DNA from: a virus
Direction: 5' to 3' (one strand)
IMG/VR virus record: IMGVR_UViG_3300020109_000011
Location: 22,484-86,483 of that record
DNA length: 64,000 bases
Shown here one piece after another: positions 9,150 through 18,556 of the stretch. Under the pieces are notes generated by a model. That model was not told the origin of the DNA. It ran no database searches and worked only from the letters and a program-made list of their open reading frames with translations. Within the stretch, counting starts at the first letter, position 1. The number at the start of each line of letters is the position of its first letter. The translations under genes and the position numbers were made by a program.

Positions 9150-9565
9150 TGGCCGTGGACGTGGTGGTCGAGATCGATGAGGCCGCCCTGGCCAAGTTCC
9201 AGGGGTGGGAGGGTCCGGTCGGCAAGTCGGTCGAGCGGCTGGCCAAGGAGACGGTCTTCCGGCAGAAGGCCCTCCAGAAGAAGAAGTCCGGCGCGATGAC
9301 CCTGGGCACCCACTACATCAAGCGGACCTGGAAGCGGAACATCGGCTTCGACGCGGGCTCGGACGTGCCCTACGCGGCGGCCAACGACCAGGGCGCGAAG
9401 CCCCACAAGATCAAGGCGAAGAACGCCCCCGCGCTGGTCTTCTTCTGGCCCAAGGTCGGCCGCGTCGTGGCCTTCAAGTCGGTCAACCACCCCGGCAACA
9501 AGCCCTACAACTGGGCCATGCGGGGGCTGGAGCGCGCGCTCCGGATGTGGGAGCGGGGCGGTTGA
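9149..9565 (+). CDS. HK97 gp10-like tail completion protein
   Basis: 138 residues, ATG in the TGATG overlap with the upstream gene. The sequence is basic, with a VPYAAANDQGAKPHKIKAKN stretch and a following FWPKVGRVVAFKSVNHPG segment. The Y(A)..(D/N)xG..PH.I....A..F pattern is typical of gp10/minor capsid tail-completion proteins. The stop codon TGA is part of the GGTTGACAC repeat at 9560. Confidence 0.6.
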   Translation: MAVDVVVEIDEAALAKFQGWEGPVGKSVERLAKETVFRQKALQKKKSGAMTLGTHYIKRTWKRNIGFDAGSDVPYAAANDQGAKPHKIKAKNAPALVFFWPKVGRVVAFKSVNHPGNKPYNWAMRGLERALRMWERGG

Positions 9566-9616
9566 CACACTGAGCTCGTCCGCACGACCAGCACCACGCG
9601 ATGAGATGGAGATGAG

Positions 9617-10090
9617 ATGCCCCGCAAGAGCTTCCGGGTGGCCATCGCGGCCGAGCCGATCAGCTTCGACCTCCAGGGTGCCCTGAGCACCCAGAACTTC
9701 CACTGCCGGGACCGGATGTCGGCCGGGACCCTGATGAAGTTCGCCGAGACCTTCGCCAACCTGGAGGACGGGGACGAGAACCCCTCCTCGGCCAAGCAGG
9801 GCGCCGCCGCCATCCCGGCGCTGCGGGACTTCTTCAACTCGGCCCTGATGCCCGAGGGCAGGCCCCGCTTCTGGGCCATGATCAACTCCGACGACGAGGG
9901 CATCCCGATGGACACCCTCGTGGAGATCGCGGGCTGGCTCGCGGAGGTGTACGCCGGGGACCGCCCTACTGGGCCGACCTCGTCCGGTACGTCGGGGGCG
10001 ACATCCACTGGCGACGCTTCTCTGGGTTCGCAGGAGCAGCCGGACACGCAGACGTACTCGCGGCCGGAGCTGACTTCGTCTTCGACCTGA
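9617..10090 (+). CDS. Tail assembly chaperone, short product
   Basis: 157 residues, ATG start. N-terminal three quarters (FDLQGALSTQNFHCRDRMSA, then FFNSALMPEGRPRFWAMINS) resemble the gpG-type tail assembly chaperone. The last 40 residues are low-complexity Ser/Thr, as usual when ribosomes fail to shift frame. Lies immediately before the tape measure gene, the diagnostic position. Confidence 0.75.
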   Translation: MPRKSFRVAIAAEPISFDLQGALSTQNFHCRDRMSAGTLMKFAETFANLEDGDENPSSAKQGAAAIPALRDFFNSALMPEGRPRFWAMINSDDEGIPMDTLVEIAGWLAEVYAGDRPTGPTSSGTSGATSTGDASLGSQEQPDTQTYSRPELTSSST

Positions 10091-10248
10091 TCGAGCACTG
10101 GATGGAGGAGCGCGCCATCGAGGAGAAGGCCATCGGGGAGGCCCGGGACCGGGTCCGCTCCCAGCTGCACCGGGCCGAGAAGGTCCACCAGCAGCTGCAC
10201 AGCGACGAGGACATCAGCGACATCCCGCCCCACATGCTCGGCAGGTAA
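9617..10248 (+). CDS. Tail assembly chaperone, -1 frameshift fusion product
   Basis: After about codon 114 the -1 frame continues with YWADLVRYVGGDIHWRRFSG and a helical segment ending HMLGR at a TAA (10246-10248), giving a fusion of roughly 210 residues. The frame change must fall near 9950-9967, where GGGGA (9956-9960) and CCGCCCT (9961-9967) are candidate slip sites. No independent start with a ribosome-binding site serves the second frame. gpG/gpGT-type fusion is expected from the family; the exact slip codon is not determined. Confidence 0.7.
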
Positions 10249-10320
10249 CCGCAGGTCAGGGCCGGTTGACACGGACCGCCCGGACAGGAATGGACGTTCA
10301 GGAGAGGAGGCAAGTCGCCG

Positions 10321-13300
10321 ATGGCCATCGTGGGCACTGCGTTCGTCCGGCTGCGGGTCATCGGCGACAAGCTGAAGAACGACATCTCCCAGGCGACCAA
10401 GGACGCCATCCAGGACGCCTCGCCCGACCTCAACGAGGCCGGGCGGGACGCCGGGCGTGATGTCGGCGATGGGATGGGCGATGGTGTCGAGGAGAGCACC
10501 GACCGCGACATGCCCCGCCGGGGCCAGCGCATCGCCCAGCGGATCAGCGAGGCGATGGCCAAGGCGCTGGCCCCGCTCATCCGGACCAAGGTGGGCGGGG
10601 CCTTCGCCCGGGGCTTCGACCGGATCAGCGACAGCCTGGGCGACCTCGGCAGCCGGGTCTCACCGGTCTTCGAGGGCTTCGGTGACCGGTGGGCCAAGGC
10701 CAGCGCGTTCAAGTTCAAGGGGATCTTCGGGAAGCTGCTGTCCAGCGCCGTAGGCCTGGCCGTGCTCGCGCTCCCGTCCATCCTGTCCTTCATCGGCGTG
10801 GCCATCGGCTCGGTCGTGGCCACGTCGATCACGGCCATCGCAGCGCTGGGCCCGGCCTTCGCCGGGGCCGGGATCGCGGGCGTCGCCGCCTTCTCGGCCG
10901 TGATGATCTCCACCAAGCTGCTGGGCCTGGCCATGAAGTACCCGTCAGACCAACTGACGGACTTCCAGGAGCGCGCGGAACGCTTCCGGGGCACCATCGC
11001 CCGGCCGATCCAGGCGGGGCTGCTGTCGGGCCTCAACGCGGCCATGCGCATCGCCCAGCCCGTGGTGAACGCCCTCCAGCCGCAGCTGACCCGGCTGGGC
11101 ATGGCGGCCGGGGACGTGGCCATCGGCTTCGCCGACGCCATGCGTCAGGGCGCCAACATGGAGCGCCTGGGCCGGATCCTGGACACGAACAACCAGTTCA
11201 TCACCGACGCAGGCGGTGGCATCAGCAAGCTGGGCCAGGCCTTCGTCATCGTGCTGGACGCCCTGCGGCCGATCACCACCGAGATCGGGCAGATGATCGG
11301 CCAGCTGGGGGACTTCGCCCTGCGCTCGGCCGAGGCCGGGTCGGCCAGCGGCGGGTTGGCAGCCGGGGTCGAGCGCTACTGGCGGGCCTTCACCTACTTC
11401 GTCGGCATCCTGGTGGACTACGCCAAGGGCATCGGCAACATCTTCAGCGCGGCCAGCCAGGCCAGCGGCGGGATGCTCCAGAACCTCCAGGCCAACGCGG
11501 ACGCCTTCAACCGCTGGACCGGGGACCCGGCCAACCAGGAGCGGATGGTCGGCTTCTTCGAGCGGATGCGCACCGCCGCAGGTCAGGTCTTCGACCTGCT
11601 CCAGCGCATCGGCGGGGCCTCCATCCGGGGCCTGGAGGGCACGAACATCGAGCGCTTCACGGGCGCCATCGAGGGCCTGATTGCGATGGGCGCGCCCATC
11701 GCCACGATGTTCTCGCAGATCAAGGAGGCGGCCGGGCCGTCCCTCCAGAACGCGCTCAACAACTTCACCACGATGATGGTCCACCTGGCCGAGTCCGGCG
11801 TGCTCACCGTCGTGGCCGACGCCCTGAGCATGGTCTTCGAGGCCATCTCGATGCTGCTGGCCATCCCGGGCATCGGTCAGCTGCTGGCGCTGGCCGCCGG
11901 GGCGCTGGCCATCTTCAAGGCCCTGAGCCTGCTGTGGACCCTGCTCGGGCCCGTCGTGCGGATCCTGATCCTGCTGGTGCAGGTCGTCGGTGGCGCGCTG
12001 GTCGCGGCCTTCGGCTGGATCCCGGTGATTATCGGCCTGGTCGTCGCGGCGCTGATCTGGTTCTTCACCCAGACCGAGATCGGCCGACAGATCATCGAGG
12101 CGGTCTGGAACGCCATCGTGGCGGCCTTCAACTGGGCCAAGGACGCGATCATGACCGCGCTGGAGGCGGTCTGGGGCTTCCTCCAGGAGACCTGGGACGT
12201 GATCTCCACGGTGGCGCAGGCCATCTGGGGGGTCGTGTCAACCGTCTTCGGCGCGATCCGGGACTTCTTCGTCACGGTCTTCACGGCCATCTGGAACGTG
12301 GTCTCGACCTACTTCAACATCGTCTGGACCGTCGTCAGCACGGTGATGAACGCGATCTGGACCGTGATCAGCACGATCCTGAACGTGATCTGGGTGATCT
12401 ACCGGACGATCATCATGACCATCGTCGCCTTCGTGGTGGCCTACTTCCAGCTGATGTGGGGCGTGATCTCCACGGTCATGCAGGCCATCTGGCTGGTCAT
12501 CAGCACCATCTGGGAGGCCATCTGGGGCTTCCTGGAGCCGATCATCTCGGCCATCTGGGAGTTCATCGTCGGGGCCTGGGAGGCCATCTCCGGAGCCATC
12601 AGCACGGCGATGGAGTTCGTGTGGGGCGTCATCTCCGGGGTCTGGAACCGGATCTGGGGCTTCATCAGCGGGATCCTCGGAGCCATCGGCGGCTTCATCT
12701 CCAGCGTGTGGAGCAGCGTCGCGGACTCGGTCGGCGGCTTCGTCTCCCGGATCTGGGAGCGGGTGCGCGACGGCTTCAACACCGTGGTGGACTTCATCCG
12801 GGGCATCCCGGGCCGGGTGATCGGGCTGGCCGGGGACTTCCTGTCGGCCGGTGGCCGGATCATCTCCGGGCTCATGGACGGCATCGCCGAGGGGATCAAC
12901 GCCGCCGGGGACTTCGCGCGGTCGGTGGTCAACCGCATCATCGACTTCCTGAACTCGGCCTTCATCGACGGTCTGAACGACCTACTGGAGTTCACCATCC
13001 CGGTGCCCGGCCTCCCGGACATCAACATCAACCCACCGGACATCCCACGCATCCCCCGCCTGGCCAAGGGCGGCACCATCTCCCCGACGACGGGCGGCAC
13101 GCTGGCGCTCATCGCCGAGGCCGGGCGCTCCGAGCGTGTCGAGCCGCTGGACCCCCAGGGCCTGTCCCGGCGCGACCGCGCGATGATCGACCTGCTGGCG
13201 GGCAGCGCTGGCGCGGGTGCGAACGTGCAGGTCTACATCGGCACGCGCGAGCTCACCGAGCTCGTGGACTTCGTGGTCGAGGACCGCGAGGAGCGGCTGG

Positions 13301-13332
13301 CCGACCGCATCCTGACCGGGACGAAGGGGTAG
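10321..13332 (+). CDS. Tape measure protein
   Basis: 1003 residues, ATG after AGGAGAGGAGG. N-terminal basic coiled-coil region, then long hydrophobic segments. Residues about 590-850 form a repeat array with Trp roughly every 11 residues (AIWNVVSTYFNIVWTVVST style), a hallmark of tape measure proteins that line the tail lumen and set tail length. C-terminus has a Pro-rich DININPPDIPRIPRLAKGG block. No lytic transglycosylase or peptidase motif seen. Follows the frameshifted chaperones, as expected. Confidence 0.9.
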   Translation: MAIVGTAFVRLRVIGDKLKNDISQATKDAIQDASPDLNEAGRDAGRDVGDGMGDGVEESTDRDMPRRGQRIAQRISEAMAKALAPLIRTKVGGAFARGFDRISDSLGDLGSRVSPVFEGFGDRWAKASAFKFKGIFGKLLSSAVGLAVLALPSILSFIGVAIGSVVATSITAIAALGPAFAGAGIAGVAAFSAVMISTKLLGLAMKYPSDQLTDFQERAERFRGTIARPIQAGLLSGLNAAMRIAQPVVNALQPQLTRLGMAAGDVAIGFADAMRQGANMERLGRILDTNNQFITDAGGGISKLGQAFVIVLDALRPITTEIGQMIGQLGDFALRSAEAGSASGGLAAGVERYWRAFTYFVGILVDYAKGIGNIFSAASQASGGMLQNLQANADAFNRWTGDPANQERMVGFFERMRTAAGQVFDLLQRIGGASIRGLEGTNIERFTGAIEGLIAMGAPIATMFSQIKEAAGPSLQNALNNFTTMMVHLAESGVLTVVADALSMVFEAISMLLAIPGIGQLLALAAGALAIFKALSLLWTLLGPVVRILILLVQVVGGALVAAFGWIPVIIGLVVAALIWFFTQTEIGRQIIEAVWNAIVAAFNWAKDAIMTALEAVWGFLQETWDVISTVAQAIWGVVSTVFGAIRDFFVTVFTAIWNVVSTYFNIVWTVVSTVMNAIWTVISTILNVIWVIYRTIIMTIVAFVVAYFQLMWGVISTVMQAIWLVISTIWEAIWGFLEPIISAIWEFIVGAWEAISGAISTAMEFVWGVISGVWNRIWGFISGILGAIGGFISSVWSSVADSVGGFVSRIWERVRDGFNTVVDFIRGIPGRVIGLAGDFLSAGGRIISGLMDGIAEGINAAGDFARSVVNRIIDFLNSAFIDGLNDLLEFTIPVPGLPDININPPDIPRIPRLAKGGTISPTTGGTLALIAEAGRSERVEPLDPQGLSRRDRAMIDLLAGSAGAGANVQVYIGTRELTELVDFVVEDREERLADRILTGTKG

Positions 13333-13335
13333 CGC

Positions 13336-15555
13336 GTGGCCAAGGCCCTGACCGCCCAGCCGGACGTGATGCGCGGCCTGGTCCGCCTCGCGGCCCAGGG
13401 GGCGCCTCCGGGTGCGGGCATCATCACCCGTCGCACCGGGCGCCAGGTGGACACCATCCGGGGCGGCGTCTTCCCCATCACCGGGACCGGCGGCACGATC
13501 ATCACCGACGCCGAGGCCCACTTCGGCAACGAGCTCGTGTACCGCCTGGTTGACACGCCGACCGACCGGTACATCGGCAGCAACCGGGTCCTGAACCCGA
13601 AGGCCGCCACCGGGGTGGCCAACGTGACCAGCGGCCCCAGCCGCACGGTGACCCGCGAGACGGATCCGCTGCTGGCGCCCCCGCGCGACGCGGTCACGTC
13701 CTTCAAGGTCGGCCCGCACCCGACCGCGCCCACCTGGTGGACCGTCGAGGACCGGCTGCTGCTCTCGATGCTGCCCAGCGGCTTCGGTCCCGGCCGCTGG
13801 TACGTCTCCGGCCAGCTGCGCTACGACAGCCCCGACATCTGGCTGTGGGACGACGCCAAGGCCGCAGGGTCCTGGCAGACGGTGAAGGACAAGGGCACCT
13901 GGCAGCAGGTCAAGGCGTCGAACTCGCCGCTGGCCGGGCAGCCCTTCGCCAGCCTGTTCGCCACCGTGCTGGGCCCGGCCAAGACCACCCAGGAGCGGCG
14001 CCGCAACCTGGCCACCGACCCGCGCGTGGTCAGCGCCAGCCTGTGGATGAACTACGCCGGGGTCGGCGGCGCGGTCACCGCCTCCAAGCCCACCAGTGGT
14101 GGCCCGACGGCCGGGCTGCCCAACTACCGGCGGCTCCAGTGGACGACGGCGCCGACCAGCCAGGGCGGGCTGGTCCTGCACAACGCCACGGGTGCTCGGT
14201 TCGTCACCGAGCCTGGCGGGAAGCTGACCATCGGCTGCTGGGTGCGCTCCAGCGTGGCCAAGAACCTGACCATCCGGGCGGACTACCGCAACGCGGCAGA
14301 CAGCGCCGGGGTCGGCTCGGCCGAGTCCGCTCCCATCGCGGTCGCCGCGAACACCTGGACCTGGATCAAGGCCACCCTGACCACCCCCGCCGGGGGCTAC
14401 CGGGCGGTCCCCACCGTCTACGACGCGCCTACCGCTGCACGCTGGGCGGTCGGGAACACCCTGGACGGTGCCGGGCTGTTGGTCGAGTCCGGCGAGACCA
14501 GCGGCGACTACTTCGACGCCACGGCGGCGGCAACGGGCCCGGTGACCTACGCCTGGGCGGGAACGGTGGACGCGAGCGCCAGCATCCAGAACGTCCTGGA
14601 CTACCCGACCCACGTGGTGCCCTTCCAGATCCTCGGCGTGCAGGCCGGGGACAACGGCGGCTGGGCGACCTTCCAGGGCGTCGTGGAGGTCCCTGCGGGT
14701 ACCCCGGCCAACTCCCGGCTGGCCTTCCTGTCCGGGAAGGTCACGCGCGAGGCCACGGTCACCTGGTGGCTGTCCACGTTCATGGCCTGCCCCGAGGCCG
14801 AGGCCCTGCACGGCGGCGCGATCCTGCCCTACTTCGACGGGGACACGCCGATCAACTCCATCGGCCGCGACCCCGGGGACCGGCTGGCGCCCGGGTACGA
14901 CTGGCGAGCCCTGAGCGGCGACGCCGCGATCACCTGGCAGGGCACCCCGAACGCCAGCTGGAGCCAGTTCATCGGCCCCTCGCAGATCTTCGCCGAGGAC
15001 ACCACCTACATCGGGCGGCCCGACCGGCATCTGCTCCCCCGGGTCCGGATGCCGGTCTACCTGTCCGACCCGGTGGCTCCGCAGCTGGGGCAGTGGTTCG
15101 AGCTCATCGAGATGGGCGACCTGTCCTTCGCCGCACGCCAGCAGCTGTTCGACGTGCTCGGCCGGGGTGCGGCCATCGCTGTCAACCAGAAGCGCGGCTG
15201 GGCGACCGGCGAGCTCCAGCTGATGACCTACACCCTCTCCGAGGCCGAGATCGCGGAGCGGATGTTCGAGAGCGGCCGGATCCTCTACTGGCGCAACCCG
15301 GACCCGCGCTTCACCGAGAACGGCTGGTGGGTCGCCATCGGGAACATCACGCAGGGCCGCGTGGGCCCGCGTGCGGCCTTCCGGCCCGAGCGGCTGTGGC
15401 GGGTGCCCTTCGTGCGCGTCGAGCGTCCTGAGGGCCTGATCAACGCCTCCACCAGCATCGACTGGAACCTGGTGAAGAACAACTACACCTGGCAGCAGCT
15501 GCGCGACATGAAGAACGACTGGCTGGACGCGGCGCTCACGGGGCCCGGCGCATGA
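13336..15555 (+). CDS. Minor tail protein with carbohydrate-binding-like insert
   Basis: 739 residues, GTG start 3 bases after the tape measure stop. N-terminal 200 residues probably form a tail-tip ring domain. A middle segment beginning RRNLATDPRVVSASLW (about residue 223) and running to about 415 has the alternating-strand composition of jelly-roll carbohydrate-binding modules common in phage tail tips. The C-terminal part (WRNPDPRFTENGWWVAIGNI) is a distal tail-type domain. Likely contacts the host surface. Its stop overlaps the next start. Confidence 0.65.
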   Translation: MAKALTAQPDVMRGLVRLAAQGAPPGAGIITRRTGRQVDTIRGGVFPITGTGGTIITDAEAHFGNELVYRLVDTPTDRYIGSNRVLNPKAATGVANVTSGPSRTVTRETDPLLAPPRDAVTSFKVGPHPTAPTWWTVEDRLLLSMLPSGFGPGRWYVSGQLRYDSPDIWLWDDAKAAGSWQTVKDKGTWQQVKASNSPLAGQPFASLFATVLGPAKTTQERRRNLATDPRVVSASLWMNYAGVGGAVTASKPTSGGPTAGLPNYRRLQWTTAPTSQGGLVLHNATGARFVTEPGGKLTIGCWVRSSVAKNLTIRADYRNAADSAGVGSAESAPIAVAANTWTWIKATLTTPAGGYRAVPTVYDAPTAARWAVGNTLDGAGLLVESGETSGDYFDATAAATGPVTYAWAGTVDASASIQNVLDYPTHVVPFQILGVQAGDNGGWATFQGVVEVPAGTPANSRLAFLSGKVTREATVTWWLSTFMACPEAEALHGGAILPYFDGDTPINSIGRDPGDRLAPGYDWRALSGDAAITWQGTPNASWSQFIGPSQIFAEDTTYIGRPDRHLLPRVRMPVYLSDPVAPQLGQWFELIEMGDLSFAARQQLFDVLGRGAAIAVNQKRGWATGELQLMTYTLSEAEIAERMFESGRILYWRNPDPRFTENGWWVAIGNITQGRVGPRAAFRPERLWRVPFVRVERPEGLINASTSIDWNLVKNNYTWQQLRDMKNDWLDAALTGPGA

Positions 15556-16646
15556 TCCCGCACAGCCAGCTGTTCGGGTCCGCCATGTCCTACTCGCGGA
15601 CGGTGTTCGCCGAGATGGACATCCTGAAGGGCGGCGTGGTCCTGGAGAACAACGTGCCGCTGACCGGCGGCTCGGTGTCAACCGACCGGACCCGCAACAC
15701 TCGGTACGAGGCCAGCGTCGAGATCGGCATGTACGACTGGGACAGCCTGCCGATCTCCTCGAAGGGCCACCGCATCCGGCTGTGGCACGGCGTGGAGAGC
15801 ATCGGCGTGCGCGAGCGCGTGCAGGTCGGCGAGTACCAGGTCTTCAGCTACCGCCGGAACGGCCGTGGGTCGGTGTCAACCACCCTGAAGGGCCTGGAGA
15901 ACTTCCTGATCGAGTCAGGCTTCATCCGGCCGCGCACCCCGCCCTACGGGCAGCCGATCATCACCGCGATCAGCGACCTGATCCACGAGGTGCTGCCCGA
16001 CGCCGAGGTGGTCAACCTGGCCTCCCAGAACGCCCTGGTGCGCTCCACCGGGGCCTGGGAGAAGGAGCGCTGGGACGAGGCCATCACCGCGATGGCGAAG
16101 GGCATCGACGCGGAGGTCTTCTGCGGGCACGACGGGCGCTTCTACATCGTGGACGCGCCCAACCTGGAGAACCTGGTCGGCCAGTACCAGATCGCGGGCG
16201 GCCAGGGCGGCGTGATGGTCACCGAGGACCGCTCGGACACCCGGGACCAGGTCTACAACGCCGTCAGCGTCTCGGCGAACTCCTCCGACCAGACGGTGCC
16301 CCCGCTGTGGGCCTGGGCCCGGGACAACGACCCGACCAGCCCGACGTACTTCTACGGCGACTACGGCCAGCGCGTCCGGTACTACTCCAGCCAGTTCTTC
16401 ACCACGACCTCCCAGTGCCAGGCCTACGCCGACCGGCTGCTGATCGAGTCCCTGGCGCCCAACCAGACCCTGTCCATCGGCTCGGCGCCGATCCCCTTCC
16501 TGGAGGCCGGTGACCCCATCCGGGTCATCTCCCAGCAGGGCGCGCCGGACGGCACCTTCCTGATCAACAAGACCGCGCTGCCGCTGGGCAACGCCGAGTG
16601 GTCCGCCGAGATGCTGACCGCTGGCGAGACGGTGGAGGCAGCCTGA
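15552..16646 (+). CDS. Minor tail protein, tail hub-like
   Basis: 364 residues, ATG overlapping the previous stop (ATGA). Beta-rich sequence with YEASVEIGMYDWDSLPISSK and a late GSAPIPFLEAGDPIRVISQ segment, the pattern of baseplate hub/tail-associated proteins that bind DNA ejection machinery at the tail tip. Two copies of the GGTTGACAC repeat lie inside it (15675, 15873), where they encode Val-Ser-Thr. Confidence 0.6.
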   Translation: MIPHSQLFGSAMSYSRTVFAEMDILKGGVVLENNVPLTGGSVSTDRTRNTRYEASVEIGMYDWDSLPISSKGHRIRLWHGVESIGVRERVQVGEYQVFSYRRNGRGSVSTTLKGLENFLIESGFIRPRTPPYGQPIITAISDLIHEVLPDAEVVNLASQNALVRSTGAWEKERWDEAITAMAKGIDAEVFCGHDGRFYIVDAPNLENLVGQYQIAGGQGGVMVTEDRSDTRDQVYNAVSVSANSSDQTVPPLWAWARDNDPTSPTYFYGDYGQRVRYYSSQFFTTTSQCQAYADRLLIESLAPNQTLSIGSAPIPFLEAGDPIRVISQQGAPDGTFLINKTALPLGNAEWSAEMLTAGETVEAA

Positions 16647-17398
16647 TGCCCGACCTCGGCAACGCCCTGGAGGCACTGTTCTCCGGCGGCGACACGACCA
16701 TCTTCAAGGCCACCGTGGACGCATTCGACAGCTTCCAGGGCACCGTGGAGATCCACGTCAACGGGGGCAGCTTCACCGACGTGCCGGTGCTGGCCTCGGC
16801 CAACTACTGGGGCATCGACATCGGGGACCTGGTCTACGTGATCGGCAAGCAGGGCTGGGGGATGCTCTGCCTGGGCGAGGCCCTGCCCTCGGACCGGCCG
16901 CCCGTCGGGGACTCCAGCGTCTTCACCTGGGACCCCGCTGCGCTCGCGCGCTGGAACGCCAGCCCGGCCACCTGGACCGTGCCCGCCACTGACGAGGTGG
17001 TCCTGTCGGCCGCCGTCCCCGACCGCGCGGCGGTCTACTTCTTCAGCCCCAGCGACCTGACGGCGGCGGGCTGGCCCAACGACGCCGAGCTCGGCTCGTT
17101 GAGCTTCAAGCTGGGCGTCAAGAACCTGGTGCAGAACCCCGAGATGGCCGTGGACTACAGCTACGTGACCATCGGCCTGCACTCCTCGGCCAGCCCGGCG
17201 GGGACCTTCGCGCCGATGGCCAACCTGTCGGCCGAGTTCCGGGTCTGGATGAGCGGCAACAACGGCTACGTGACGGTCCCGCTGGACTGGTTCGCCCGGC
17301 TGATGAACGGCACGGCCAAGGGCATCTACGTGCGGCCCTCGGGCGGGCACGACCTCACCGTCTACGGCGATGGCGACCTGCGGGTCACCGCGCTGTGA
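16646..17398 (+). CDS. Minor tail protein with OB-like N-terminus
   Basis: 250 residues, ATG in a TGATG overlap. Residues 18-75 (TIFKATVDAFDSFQGTVEIH, YWGIDIGDLVYVIGKQG) look like a small beta-barrel (OB-type) found in tail spike hubs. The rest is beta-rich with a GLHSSASPAGTF segment. Position after the hub gene supports a tail-tip accessory role; the exact function is not known. Confidence 0.5.
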   Translation: MPDLGNALEALFSGGDTTIFKATVDAFDSFQGTVEIHVNGGSFTDVPVLASANYWGIDIGDLVYVIGKQGWGMLCLGEALPSDRPPVGDSSVFTWDPAALARWNASPATWTVPATDEVVLSAAVPDRAAVYFFSPSDLTAAGWPNDAELGSLSFKLGVKNLVQNPEMAVDYSYVTIGLHSSASPAGTFAPMANLSAEFRVWMSGNNGYVTVPLDWFARLMNGTAKGIYVRPSGGHDLTVYGDGDLRVTAL

Positions 17399-17430
17399 CA
17401 CCCTGAACGCACCGTGACACGAAGGAGACC

Positions 17431-18216
17431 GTGGTGAAGCTGCTGGACGCCGCCGAGGTGGAGTGGGCCGCCCGAGGCAACTGGGAGCGCGGCTGGGACG
17501 GGGACACCCGGTCGTGCAGTGGGATCCACGTCTACCTGTCCGAGTGCGACCCGGATGTGACCGCCGACGTGATCAACACCGAGGGGACCGACTGCGGCTA
17601 CCGCGTCATCCCCTTCGGCATCGTGGCCACGATGGAGCGGACCGTCCGTGCGTCCAAGGACGACGACGACGAGTGGCTGGCCCGCACGCTGAAGGAGGCC
17701 GCCGAGATCCCGGTCTCGCGCGGCCTGCTGGTGCGCCAGGGCATGGGCAACGCGGTGGGGGAGACCTGGATCGGCAGCCCCGCCGGGCACGAGGTCCCCG
17801 CGCCCGTGCTCACCGACAACGCGGCCGTGGCCACGGCGGTCAGCGACGGCCGCCGGGAGTTCTTCCAGCGGACCCTGGGCCTCCAGCCGATCCTGCACGT
17901 CAACCCGGGCAACGCCCTGACGCTGAAGAACGCCGGGGTGCTCCAGCTGGACCCGACGACCGGCGACGACCGCACGGTCTGGGGCGACCCGGTGGTCATC
18001 TCCGAGGGCTACTACGACATCCCCGACCTGTCGGCGGTGCCGCTGGCCTTCTGGACCGGGCCGATCAAGATCAAGCTGTCCGATGTCAACCGCGAGGAGG
18101 TCGCGCGGGCCATCCGGCAGAACAAGGCCATGCACCAGGCCACGATGCTCGCGGCCATCGACTTCCTGCCCTGCTCCATCGTGCGCATCGGCCCCGCGCC
18201 TGCCCCGGAGGGGTGA
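17431..18216 (+). CDS. Conserved structural-module protein, function unknown
   Basis: 261 residues, GTG start after GAAGGAGA. Alternating helix and strand with DPDVTADVINTEGTDCGYRV, LKEAAEIPVSRGLLVRQGMG and VISEGYYDIPDLSAVPLAFW. Proteins of this appearance end late gene modules in several actinophages and are usually labelled minor tail proteins, but I see no diagnostic motif. It is the last gene of the co-directional tail operon. Confidence 0.5.
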   Translation: MVKLLDAAEVEWAARGNWERGWDGDTRSCSGIHVYLSECDPDVTADVINTEGTDCGYRVIPFGIVATMERTVRASKDDDDEWLARTLKEAAEIPVSRGLLVRQGMGNAVGETWIGSPAGHEVPAPVLTDNAAVATAVSDGRREFFQRTLGLQPILHVNPGNALTLKNAGVLQLDPTTGDDRTVWGDPVVISEGYYDIPDLSAVPLAFWTGPIKIKLSDVNREEVARAIRQNKAMHQATMLAAIDFLPCSIVRIGPAPAPEG

Positions 18217-18230
18217 ACGGCCCCGGGCTG

Positions 18231-18250
18231 TTGAGTCCGACGGCTATTCT
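18231..18250 (+). promoter_or_regulatory. Leaderless promoter for small HTH gene
   Basis: TTGAGT box (18231-18236), 8 bp, TATTCT -10 (18245-18250), then exactly six bases to the ATG at 18257. No ribosome-binding site precedes the start, so translation should begin at or next to the first transcribed base. Confidence 0.65.
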
Positions 18251-18256
18251 CAGACC

Positions 18257-18556
18257 ATGACCGGCAAGATCGAGCTCCGTGAGCCCCCGCCCCGGGTCGC
18301 CACCGGGCGGCGGCCGATCATGCAGCTGGACGCCGCCATCCTGCGGGTCGCCACCGAGCACGCGCGGCGACCGGTGGAGATCGCGTCCTTCCTGCGGGAC
18401 AACGGCCACGCCGGGCTGACCACGCAGCGCGTCGCCAGCCGCCTGAAGGCCCTGGTGGCCCGTGGGCTGGCCGAGCGCATCAAGCCGGTCGGTGGGCCCG
18501 CCAACGGGCCAGGGACGAGCCTCTACAAGGCGGTGAAGCAGGACGGCGGTGGGTGA
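18257..18556 (+). CDS. Winged-helix DNA-binding protein (candidate regulator)
   Basis: 99 residues. LDAAILRVATEHARRPVEIASF, a turn, then TTQRVASRLKALVARGLAERI read as the helix-turn-helix and wing of a MarR-like winged helix. It sits at the boundary between the late rightward operon and the leftward arm, with its own leaderless promoter bearing a TTGAGT box. A role in controlling the TTGACA-box regulon is possible but is inference from position. Confidence 0.6.
   Translation: MTGKIELREPPPRVATGRRPIMQLDAAILRVATEHARRPVEIASFLRDNGHAGLTTQRVASRLKALVARGLAERIKPVGGPANGPGTSLYKAVKQDGGG

Noticed and set aside
10689-13553. 954-codon plus-strand frame overlapping the tape measure gene
   Set aside because: Arg/Gly/His-rich shadow of the tape measure frame; only the 10321 frame has the hydrophobic Trp-repeat pattern and a ribosome-binding site.
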